A DNA stretch of 16,238 bases from Thalassiosira profunda (lineage: Eukaryota > Bacillariophyta > Thalassiosirophyceae > Thalassiosirales > Thalassiosiraceae), in NCBI GenBank assembly GCA_036939355.1, contig JALLAP010002279.1, positions 1 to 16,238 on the forward strand. Reading direction: 5' to 3'. The notes under the pieces are model-generated. The model was not told the DNA's origin. It did not search any database and saw nothing but the letters and a program-made list of their open reading frames with translations. This document shows positions 7,316-15,102 of this stretch, piece by piece. Within the stretch, counting starts at the first letter, position 1. Each line of letters begins with the position of its first letter. A program made the position numbers and the translations under genes.

Positions 7316-9316
7316 ATGGGCTGCTACGCCCTCATCGTCGGCGTCTGCCAAGATTGGCCCGAGCAGCGGCTCGAGCGGGGCGACATCGGATTGGCCCGCT
7401 GCCTCGCCGCGGATTGCAAACTGCCCAAACAAAACATAGCCGAGGTCTACGACGGGTCGGCGACGCGGTCCACCGTCTTGCGCGCCCTCGACGGCTTGCT
7501 GGACCGCAGGAACGAGCGGCGCAAGAGTGAGGAGGGAGGCGAGGATACCTTGCTCCTTCATTACGGCGGGCACGGCAAGCGGTCCGAGTTTTGCACCCCA
7601 AAACAAAGCATCGTCGATGGGGCGGTGCGGCGAGAGCCGTGGATCCAGCACTCCGACATCGTCGACCTCCTGGAACGCAAGTTCCAGGGGGGCACGGCGT
7701 TGTGTTTCATAGATTGCTGTCATGCTGGGGGATTCGGGGAGGCGGTGGTGCGCAAGCGCAACGAAACAAAGTCTCTGAGTGTCAAGTACGGGTGCATCAT
7801 GTCCGTGCCCCCGGCGGCAATAGCGGGAGAGGAGTGGACCATGACGGAGTGCCTCATCCGAACATTTCGAGGAGAGCTGCGCTGCCACGACGATGCGAGC
7901 CGGTGTTGCTACTACCTCTCCACTAAAAAAGGAAAGCACAAAATCCAGCCAAGGAAGAACGATGCGGTCTCGCTGGGCTGGGGCGATTCTCCCGATGCTG
8001 TAACGGACGCTGCCGCATTCCACCCAACCTGGGGGCAGGTCCTGGAATATCTGTCCGACGAGATGGCGCGGCTGAAGGGCGATCGATTGACGACGCTGTT
8101 CTTGGGCGAGGGGATGCAGGATGGCCACTTTCTGAGCAGGTCGTGCGCCTTCGGAGAGAGTCGTCGCGCCTCGGCGACAAACAATGCATCGGCGCGCATA
8201 CCGAGGGACGCCACCTGGATGGAGCCGTTTCTTCGAACGAGCCTCGCTGCGAACGATATGGTGTGTGTGAAGCTGACCGGGGTAGAATCCAAAAACGATT
8301 GTCGTCGTCACATCGGATGGTTTCCTGGGAGGATTGTGAGCTTGGGGGGCGAGAGCGCAATAGAGGACGCAGGTGCTGCTGCAAGAGCCAATGGGCACCA
8401 CACCAATTCACACTTGGGCCACGCAACCATCGAGTTGTACGATCACATCACCAAGGAGCACTGGACCGTTGCGATCCCGCCGAGAAAATGTCTAGGAGGG
8501 TTGCCGTTTGGATTCGGCTTTGACCCCGAAGACTGCACCAAAGTGATCGCCCACCTGGCAAAATCGTTGGCCTTTTACGACACGTCACTGCCGCCGAATA
8601 TAGAAGTGAAGGTTTGGAGCGATGGCAAGCATCACAATGCAAAGACGCTGGGCCGAGTGGAAGTGCCTTGGAATGAGGTTGATCTGGATTCAGAGCTGGA
8701 ATTGAAGGGACCTTGCGTGCCTCTTCTTTGGGAAGACGACCTCACCATATCGTTCGAACCAACACATTCGTGCGTTTTGAGAGACGCCAAAGATCCCAGC
8801 CAGAAGACGTTGCTACCTGAGTTATCAACCAGCAGTGCTGCCAACGAAAGTATCTCTACCCCGCTGGGTGCCATGTTGGCATCTCTCGCCTGCAGAGGGA
8901 TGGAAATACAACCCGATGCATCGCACACTCTTGACAACGATGTGAGGGATGCTGCATTGCTAGAAGCATACGACGCTGAGGACAAAGTGTGGTCTGCAGT
9001 GCAAGTATTGCCCCTGTTACCGCAAGGCACGCCCTTACCAGTGCTCGCGTATCACATCTGCTACCCCGAGGCCGAGAGGCTGAGCATCGCTTACTGGGAG
9101 TCGGACGAATCGTTGTCAGTGATTCCAAACAGCTATCTCCGATCGAAAAGATCTGACAGCGACGATGGCAGTAGCGATGAGGAGAGCTACGACGAGGCAA
9201 CAGAGCTTGCAAATGTGAGGAAATATGTCAGCAAGATGTCTATTCGGCACAGCCCGGAGATGCCCCATGAACGCCAAGAGAGACAACAGTCTAAGACCTG
9301 CTGCCCTACTCTCTAG
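7316..9316 (+). CDS. Caspase-like (C14) peptidase with two Tudor/SH3-like regions, 666 aa
   Basis: Likely a cysteine endopeptidase of the metacaspase/C14 clan. ATG 7316 is the first ATG in frame and directly precedes the first core strand (CYALIVGVC). The p20-like part (about 1-145) has the catalytic His motif LHYGGHGK (His86) and the catalytic Cys motif FIDCCHAGGF (Cys135, preceded by Asp133). A p10-like part follows with SVPPAAIAGE near 163-172 and helices to about 265. Residues 315-390 (DMVCVKLTG, GWFPGRIVSLGG, HATIELYDH, HWTVAIPP) and 545-610 (LLEAYDAEDKVWSAVQVLP, LSIAYWESDESLSVIPNSY) resemble small beta-barrel Tudor/SH3 readers. Residues 608-630 are Ser/Asp-rich. The N-terminus MGC and C-terminus CCPTL are candidate lipidation sites. 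No signal peptide, prodomain or intron is seen. Family call firm; reader-like regions tentative; substrate unknown. Confidence 0.85.
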   Translation: MGCYALIVGVCQDWPEQRLERGDIGLARCLAADCKLPKQNIAEVYDGSATRSTVLRALDGLLDRRNERRKSEEGGEDTLLLHYGGHGKRSEFCTPKQSIVDGAVRREPWIQHSDIVDLLERKFQGGTALCFIDCCHAGGFGEAVVRKRNETKSLSVKYGCIMSVPPAAIAGEEWTMTECLIRTFRGELRCHDDASRCCYYLSTKKGKHKIQPRKNDAVSLGWGDSPDAVTDAAAFHPTWGQVLEYLSDEMARLKGDRLTTLFLGEGMQDGHFLSRSCAFGESRRASATNNASARIPRDATWMEPFLRTSLAANDMVCVKLTGVESKNDCRRHIGWFPGRIVSLGGESAIEDAGAAARANGHHTNSHLGHATIELYDHITKEHWTVAIPPRKCLGGLPFGFGFDPEDCTKVIAHLAKSLAFYDTSLPPNIEVKVWSDGKHHNAKTLGRVEVPWNEVDLDSELELKGPCVPLLWEDDLTISFEPTHSCVLRDAKDPSQKTLLPELSTSSAANESISTPLGAMLASLACRGMEIQPDASHTLDNDVRDAALLEAYDAEDKVWSAVQVLPLLPQGTPLPVLAYHICYPEAERLSIAYWESDESLSVIPNSYLRSKRSDSDDGSSDEESYDEATELANVRKYVSKMSIRHSPEMPHERQERQQSKTCCPTL

Positions 9317-9860
9317 CACACAAACCAAGCAATTGATGATATTGTCTCTTAGTATTGTTGTATTGTCTCTATCGTTTCATAGCAGCATCTGCGCCACAGT
9401 TCGTGGTTCGATGCCAGCGTTTGATGATTGTTGTCGATTCCAGCGGCCCAGCGCTCAAACGAGAATAACCGCTGCAATCAATACTCACATACCACCAACT
9501 CTTGAAGCAACACTGCATGTTGAGGAAACAAAGAAACAGAAAAGGGAATGTCAAGTCTTGGGCGGCTGGGTAGCTTAAAATGGTGATGCACACGATAAAG
9601 CGAGATGAATTGGTTTGGTCGAAATACTTGTCGAAGGAGTTACCTCGAATCCGGATGGGGATCTAACCTTGAGTAGAGTAGAGATGGGCGTGCAGACAGA
9701 AGGAGGTTGATGGCAAGTGTAGAAGTACAAAACTCAATGACAAGCAAAGCTTACCCTCGCTATTGAAAGGATGCAAGCAGTCGATGCTGTCTCGGTGGGA
9801 GGGGGAACGGGTCGTATCAGTGAAAGGCAAACTTCACAGCGAAACATACCGTTCGTCTGT
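9317..9860. other. Convergent intergenic region, 544 bp
   Basis: Lies between the stop of the caspase-like gene and the stop of the low-complexity gene on the other strand, so it should hold two 3' UTRs. It is richer in A/T than its neighbours. TATTGTCTCT occurs twice close together (about 9339-9370). Open frames are short and without recognisable domains, and I see no tRNA or other RNA gene. Confidence 0.5.
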
Positions 9861-12312
9861 CTATCCACGTTTCCCTTGCCGTCGCTCGTTGAGCGCCTTC
9901 CTCGCCGCCATCAGCTGCTCGGTGGCACGAAAGACCATCCCCTCCATGATGCGCTTTCGGTGGTGCAGCTCCTCCAGCTTTTGATCCGACTTCTCTAGCA
10001 ACTGCTGCTTGGATTTGATGTTGTCCAAGCAAGACTGCAGCTGCGATGATGATTCCGATAGCTCCCTGCCCTGGGCCTGGAGCAAGTCCCTTTGCCTGTG
10101 CACGATGTTCCGCAGACTTGCGATGTCGTTCTTCTGCTTCAGATCCTTCTGGCGGCGACGCAGCTCTTCCAGCTTAGCGTGAGCTTGGTCGGCTGAGGGT
10201 TTACCATCTGCAGGTTGAGTGCTGTTCTCTATTGCATTCGGTTGCAGTTCCTGTTGATCAGGCGCAGAATCACTCTCGTTGAGATGAACAGCGCTCTCTG
10301 GCTCATCTTCCTGATTGGGATCATCGTTGACTGGAAGCGCCCCGTTCTGTTTCTTCTCGAGCTCTTTCTTCTGCAGTTCCTTCTTCTTGATTTCAAGCTG
10401 AAGCCTGGCCAGATGCAACTGCTGTTTCAGCGTTTCGGACTTCTTTCTATTCTCGTCAGCAACGTTGGCGGGCGGTGGACTGATGCCGGTGTGTGCTGGA
10501 GCCCTGGATGTGGACAGCGTTCCCTCCAGGAAGGTTCTGTCTCCGCCAGGCATTTGTTGTCTGTAAACGCTATCGACAAATCTGACTTCGTCCTCAGGTC
10601 CTGTTGCCGATACATCATCTATCACAAGGCTTCCAAGATTTCGCATCGCAGTGATGGCAGCCTTGACTGGGGGTGCCAATCCAGTGGTGGAATACATAGA
10701 AGTAGACATCTGTGNGCATCGCAGTGATGGCAGCCTTGACTGGGGGTGCCAATCCAGTGGTGGAATACATAGAAGTAGACATCTGTGATGGGCCAGTAGT
10801 GACACTGAGCAAGGTGGAATCACCATCCTTCGTCGAATCGAGGGAGTCCCGGGCGGCGCTGCCCCGGGCCTTCTTCTGCTCTGCCACTCGCAGCTTTGCC
10901 CTGGCCAGTTTGGCCTTGGCACGGAGTTCCGCGAGCTTCAGGGCGCGTTGTTCCTTTTCTGATGCAACATCATCGGAAGGCGTTGGCACAGCCGATGCGT
11001 CTGCAGGTAGACAATTGCTAGACGAAAAGTCCTCCTCGTCGTCTTCTGAAATGTCCATCTCTTCATCATTGTCGTCCAATGATATTGGTGCGTCCTGGCT
11101 CTCTTGGTCCAGCGCCCTCCCGAGCACAGCCGCGTACGAAGTGAGCTGCGACGTCGACATTCCCTCCATCGATGCCAAGCGAGCAGAGTCGTCGCCCTCT
11201 TCTTCCTCTCCACTGGACTTGGCTGGTGCGAGCGGAGGGAAACTGTTGCCTTCCACACCCGCGGCAAGGTCGAACCCTTTCTGGTAACCTGCTCCCTGCT
11301 GCTTCTTATTTGATGGCCCGTGGTCGACGTCAATCCACACCTCTCCCGGCTCTGCTGCATCGCCGGCACCGTCCGAAGAGCCTCCCTTGTTGGCAGCGGT
11401 CTTCTTCTTCCGGCTCCGCTGCCGTTTTCGTTTGGCCCGTCGCCGCTCCTTCTTTGCCGTCTCTTTCGCCGCCCACTGCTGGTCGAGGCTGGACAAGGCG
11501 CTGATGGCACTCACTGCGCTGTCCGTCAGCATCACGTTCGGAGGGACTTTTGCAGTGGGTGGATTGGGCGCGGGCGGAGGTCTCGGGGCCGGAGGTGGAG
11601 GCTTCTTCGGGACTTCTTCCCTTGTGGCCATTCGCTCCCTCCGTGCGGACGCCGCCAGCTCCCCCTGCATGCCGTCTTTGTCCAAATACGAAGCGGGCGG
11701 TGGAGGAGGCGGAGGGGGGATGGCCACCTGCAAATGTTGCGGCTGTTGTTGCTGTGGTTGGAAGCCGGAGCTGCTGGATGCATTTGCATTGTAATGCATC
11801 GGTGCCTGAATTTGGCCGTAGCCGGGATAGCCCTGCTGAGAGTATTGCAGCTGCTGATGCTGTGGGGTGTTTGCATTCCACGGCCACACCACTTGTTGTG
11901 GATTTCCTCCAGAATGCGCCGCGGCCATGTTACCGTAGGCAGACGCTGGGGCTGCCACCGAGCCCATTGCCGCGTAGTTGCCAGTCGATTGCACCTGTCC
12001 ACCGTTTCCCATTGCACCGTAAGTCCCCAAGGTGGAATAAGAGAAGCCAGGATTGTTGTTGGTCTGGCCCGTGGCGTAATACTGTGCATTTTGTGCAGCC
12101 CCTCCTGACATCCCCGAATAATTATAGGCAGGAGCCTGAGTGTTGCCAACGTTTGCCGCCACGCCCCCCAGGGCCGCATACGGAGCAACCTGATTCATAT
12201 TTTGCGGGTTGTTCTGCATTTGCCCGTAGGGGTTGGGCGGCTGCGAGGGGTGTTGCGCGCCATTCGGTTGATGTTGAGGGGCACCGTTGGGTTGATACCA
12301 GTTGTTCGACAT
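9861..12312 (-). CDS. Prion-like, coiled-coil nuclear-type protein, broken by an assembly scar
   Basis: Two overlapping frames on the minus strand belong to one gene. A 72-bp exact duplication around one N (10643-10787) shifts the frame; discounting one copy plus the N (73 bp) joins them into about 792 aa. From ATG 12312: residues 1-197 are Gln/Asn/Gly/Tyr/Pro-rich (prion-like), with eight consecutive Pro at about 199-206 and more Pro at 237-252. A strong basic stretch KKERRRAKRKRQRSRKKK (287-304) is a likely nuclear signal. Acidic segments lie at 368-429, and charged coiled-coil helices at about 452-485, 598-632 and 686-787. No RNA-binding fold or enzyme motif is visible. An alternative in-frame ATG at 12537 would add 75 residues. 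The make-up suits a nuclear RNA-processing or condensate scaffold protein, which is inference. No specific family was recognised. Confidence 0.75.
10643..10787. repeat. 72-bp exact tandem duplication around a single N (assembly join)
   Basis: Bases 10643-10714 and 10716-10787 are identical, and base 10715 is N. This is the pattern left when two contig ends that overlap are abutted with a gap symbol instead of being merged. It sits inside a coding region and causes a +1 frame disruption. Discounting one copy and the N gives a continuous frame, which supports an artefact rather than a biological duplication. Confidence 0.9.
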
Positions 12313-12665
12313 GCTCCTTTTCAATGGCGCCAGCGAGGGCGGGACAAATGCGCCAAAATCCCAACCGACCACGAGACCTGCCCCCACCCTCGAGATGATC
12401 GCAGCGAGGAGAGGGCCTCGGGCGGCGGCGGCGCCGGGGGCTGTGGGTGTGGGGGGTCTGGAGCTGGAGTGCCCAGAGGGAAAAAGTGAAGGGGAGGTCG
12501 GGCGAAGACAGACTTTGCTGTTGAAAGAAGAGTGCATCCTCCTCTTCAAGCTCGACCCTCAACCTCGTTGCATCGTTTGATACCAGCCTATATGATCATC
12601 TCTTCTGTCTCGTGGGCATCAGACCTGAGCAATGCATTGATATATGTCCAGTATTAGGGGCACAC
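12313..12665. other. Region between two minus-strand genes, 353 bp
   Basis: Contains the 3' flank of the PAAT-like gene and the upstream region of the low-complexity gene. The low-complexity frame stays open to 12549, with one ATG at 12537. The translated extension is Pro/Ala/Ser/Gly-rich and may be a 5' UTR read by chance or a true N-terminus. No other feature is supported. Confidence 0.45.
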
Positions 12666-13976
12666 TTATTTGATCTCTGTGTCGCCCGGCTCCGCATCGG
12701 ACTTGAGTCTCTCTTCGATTGCACCCAACCTCTCCTCCAGACCGTCCAACCGTTTCGCCATCCGCATTTCCAAGCCATTGATCAATGATTCCAGTCTCTT
12801 CGTGGTTCGTTCTTCGGAAGACTTGAGGAACATTCCGAGACCCGCAACGGACGACATGAGCTCGTGGCTTTGCTGTTGATGTTGCATTTGCTGTTGTTGC
12901 ATCTGTTGTTGCATGAGATTGGTTGTTTGCATTGGCATGGAAGCAAGTTGCTGCTGCCGAGGCATCATTTGCATAGGAGGCGCGCCCATTGCTCCTTTGC
13001 CTCCCATCATCGCCATCATCGATGCAAGGCCAGCCATGTCATTCGGCATCGGTCCCTGACTTCCGCTTGCAGCGGCCATTGGAAATGGTGGGCTCGCTGC
13101 CATGGATTGTTGCGTTGATGCATTTGAGGAAGGTATTGAATCAGATAGGCGGCCCTTCACCTTGAGCGAACGCACAATGATCGCCCCCTGTTCACATGAT
13201 GTGCTGCTTTGCACAAACTTCAACCGGACCCGTTTCATTGGCTTTGGCCCACCCGGCGAGACGAGTATGAACTTGTTGAATGAGCAATCCCCCGTGCTGT
13301 CTAATGCATCGTCCTGACTCTGCCACCGTTCATTGGATCCAGAGCTATTTCCGTCCAGGTATGTAATGGGAGCCCCAAGAGGTTCGAGGTCTCTTGCCGG
13401 TATGCCTTTGCAGGTTGTCATGTATTCCTCAGCCCCGTCCCCTGATGCTGCAGTTGAATCATTCGAGCGGATCACGTGCACTTCGACCGTCTTGGCATTC
13501 GATATCAGCTCGAACCCGCCGAATAGGAACGCTTCCCTCGCGCAGTCCGGGGTAAATTGCGGTGTTTTGTCACCACTGCTGGTATGTGACGTGATCGATG
13601 CTTCGCCTGTCAACGGTTCTCTCTTCTGATTGCATGCATTTGCTGCAAATGAGCATTCGTCGGCATCATTCGCCTCATCCGCGGGTGCGGGTGGGCTTTC
13701 CGCATCTTTGCCTGCGCTGCGTTCGTCACCAATTGCACCTCTTGTGGAGGCGTTGTGTGCGATATTAATCCGGGACGAAGAATACAAAGCGCAGGGCCTT
13801 TGCAGTACAAACGAGGACTTTTTGCCCTCCTCGGGTCTGAATAACGCGATGGGCTGTCGGCAGGCCTCTTCTGCGGCCGAGGCCGTTGCAGGGGTGCACC
13901 CTCCACCTTCATCTGCAGATCTTTCGCTGTCGCTCTTCGCCGCCCGCAGATCTGTAAAGAAGAGAAAGTGAGGCAT
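12666..13976 (-). CDS. PAAT-like protein with Met/Gln-rich linker and coiled coil (tentative)
   Basis: From ATG 13976 the product is 436 aa. Residues 1-140 are variable, with Ala/Ser/Asp/Glu bias. Residues 145-275 look like one folded domain: AFLFGGFELISNAKTVEVHV, EEYMTTCKG, SFNKFILVSP, KRVRLKFV and GAIIVRSLKV follow a beta-sandwich pattern that recalls the ATPase PAAT (C10orf88) family, an animal ABC-transporter-associated protein; this is from memory of the family and tentative. Residues 300-370 are Met/Gln/Pro-rich. Residues 375-425 form an amphipathic coiled coil (GLEMRMAKRLDGLEERLGAI), also a PAAT-like layout. The frame stays open to ATG 14156, which would add 60 residues. A polypyrimidine-AG at about 13960 (TTTCTCTTCTTTACAG) could be an acceptor for a 5' intron, so the true start is unsettled. 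Confidence 0.7.
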   Translation of the reverse strand: MPHFLFFTDLRAAKSDSERSADEGGGCTPATASAAEEACRQPIALFRPEEGKKSSFVLQRPCALYSSSRINIAHNASTRGAIGDERSAGKDAESPPAPADEANDADECSFAANACNQKREPLTGEASITSHTSSGDKTPQFTPDCAREAFLFGGFELISNAKTVEVHVIRSNDSTAASGDGAEEYMTTCKGIPARDLEPLGAPITYLDGNSSGSNERWQSQDDALDSTGDCSFNKFILVSPGGPKPMKRVRLKFVQSSTSCEQGAIIVRSLKVKGRLSDSIPSSNASTQQSMAASPPFPMAAASGSQGPMPNDMAGLASMMAMMGGKGAMGAPPMQMMPRQQQLASMPMQTTNLMQQQMQQQQMQHQQQSHELMSSVAGLGMFLKSSEERTTKRLESLINGLEMRMAKRLDGLEERLGAIEERLKSDAEPGDTEIK

Positions 13977-14277
13977 CGCGGATATGCGGCTCCGGACTGG
14001 AACAAGGAAGGTAGACTGCGCGGCGACCTCCAAAGCGGAGCAGGGGCGGCCGGCGCGGCGAGGGCGGGAGGAGGGGATTGAACGGGCCTGAAGGAGGAAG
14101 GAGGGGAGAGGGGAGCTACGTATTGTAGACAAAAGTACGTATCCTACATAACTCATAACTCCCCGCCCCTTGAAATTTTCACTGCACGCACGTGCACCAC
14201 CATCTCACCAAGCGCGCCGCCCCTGGCGTCCCCATATCCTCCGCGGCACCACGACGCCTCCATAGCTCGCTGACAGG
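13977..14277. promoter_or_regulatory. Divergent upstream region with ACGT-core motifs
   Basis: These 301 bp separate the PAAT-like and Cys-rich genes. TACGTAT occurs at 14117-14123 and 14136-14142, 19 bp apart, and the palindrome GCACGTGC lies at 14188-14195. All contain ACGT cores of the kind bound by bZIP or bHLH factors. A C-rich CCCCGCCCCT is at 14161-14170. Part of the region may be coding or intronic if the PAAT-like gene starts at 14156 or further upstream. Confidence 0.45.
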
Positions 14278-15045
14278 ATGCCCACAACGGGGATCAACTT
14301 TGCGGTAGAGCAGGGAAGCAACAACATGGCCGCGCCAGGGCCCACTGAAAGCTCAATGAAAAATACAGCACCTGCCCCTGCCCCGCCCCCGACGGGAGCA
14401 GCCCAATCATCTCCTGATGCTGCCGGCTTGAACAGCCTCATACTGGCTCTCGAGAAATCGCAGACGTCGCCACCTAGAGGTCCGCCGCCACCTAAATCAA
14501 ACCAGGCGCGGAAAAGGGCTGCAGCCAAGAAAACGGCTAGAGTCAGCAACGACAGTAACGAACCTCAAAAGAAGAGGGCCAAGACGGGCAACAAGAAAGC
14601 GGTGGAGAGGACGAGCGACGATTTCGACCACACCATCGACGGCGCTCTGAACGAGGGACGCATCGACGCAAAGAAGGCGACCAGGCTGCGAGATTGTCTG
14701 AAAGCTGGCGACTGGAGTGAAATCGCCTATTCGCTCCTGTGCGAGCAAATTCCAATGAAGCGGAAGGGCAAGGGATATTGCTGCCGCATCTGCCAAGTGC
14801 CAAAGAAAGGACACAATTGCCCGTATTGCCACGTTTGCTCAATCCCTGACGGGGAAAAGTTCAAGAAGGAACACGACTGTTTCAATTGCAGCGTCTGCTA
14901 CCTGGACGGCAAGAGGAACAAGAAGTTGGTGCAGGTTAGAAGGGGAGGGCCAGATTGCCCGCATGGGCCACCGTCTTCGGAGAAGATGATGCATCAGCAA
15001 CAATCATACGAGTACAGTGGACAATCATTCGAATCCAGTGGATAG
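14278..15045 (+). CDS. Cys-rich putative zinc-binding nuclear protein, 255 aa
   Basis: Starts at ATG 14278, with a single exon. Residues 1-75 are Pro/Ala/Ser-rich and probably disordered. Residues 76-110 hold two basic clusters (ARKRAAAKKTAR and KKRAKTGNKKA), likely nuclear signals. Residues 112-160 look helical (DFDHTIDGALNEGRIDAKKA). Residues 168-227 hold ten Cys (168, 169, 172, 181, 184, 187, 201, 204, 207, 227) with a His179 in CQVPKKGHNCPYC. Repeated CxxC spacing predicts two or three zinc sites. The CxxC...PKKGHxC pattern resembles short zinc motifs seen in plant and protist nuclear proteins, but I cannot name a family. The C-terminus is Gln/Ser/Tyr-rich with a short duplicated unit. 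It is convergent with the cyclophilin gene, 57 bp between stops. Confidence 0.75.
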   Translation: MPTTGINFAVEQGSNNMAAPGPTESSMKNTAPAPAPPPTGAAQSSPDAAGLNSLILALEKSQTSPPRGPPPPKSNQARKRAAAKKTARVSNDSNEPQKKRAKTGNKKAVERTSDDFDHTIDGALNEGRIDAKKATRLRDCLKAGDWSEIAYSLLCEQIPMKRKGKGYCCRICQVPKKGHNCPYCHVCSIPDGEKFKKEHDCFNCSVCYLDGKRNKKLVQVRRGGPDCPHGPPSSEKMMHQQQSYEYSGQSFESSG

Positions 15046-15102
15046 AAGTTTCACTTGCGCGTAGCCTAATCTTCCACACTATCGTCAGAGATCGACGCGA
15101 TC

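Noticed and set aside
7175..8401. A 408-codon open frame on the minus strand opposite the caspase-like gene
   Set aside because: It mirrors the codon bias of the plus-strand gene, has no recognisable domain, and the opposite frame carries intact catalytic motifs.
9400..9420. GGTTCGATGCC resembling a tRNA B box
   Set aside because: There is no matching A box or cloverleaf pairing upstream.
9820..9861. GTATGT donor-like site just after the stop of the low-complexity gene
   Set aside because: It lies downstream of an in-frame TAG, so it cannot extend the protein; at most it is a 3' UTR intron with no other support.
10716..10922. A separate 5' end for the downstream half of the low-complexity gene
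   Set aside because: The leader is a frame-shifted copy of the neighbouring exon created by the duplication around the N.
12858..12930. CAA/CAG-like repetitive tract
   Set aside because: It is an imperfect codon mixture encoding the Met/Gln-rich linker, not a pure microsatellite or mobile element.
13631..13655. CATTTGCTGCAAATG palindrome and a similar GATGCATT/AATGCATC pair near 11780
   Set aside because: Both are inside coding sequence and short enough to be chance or codon driven.
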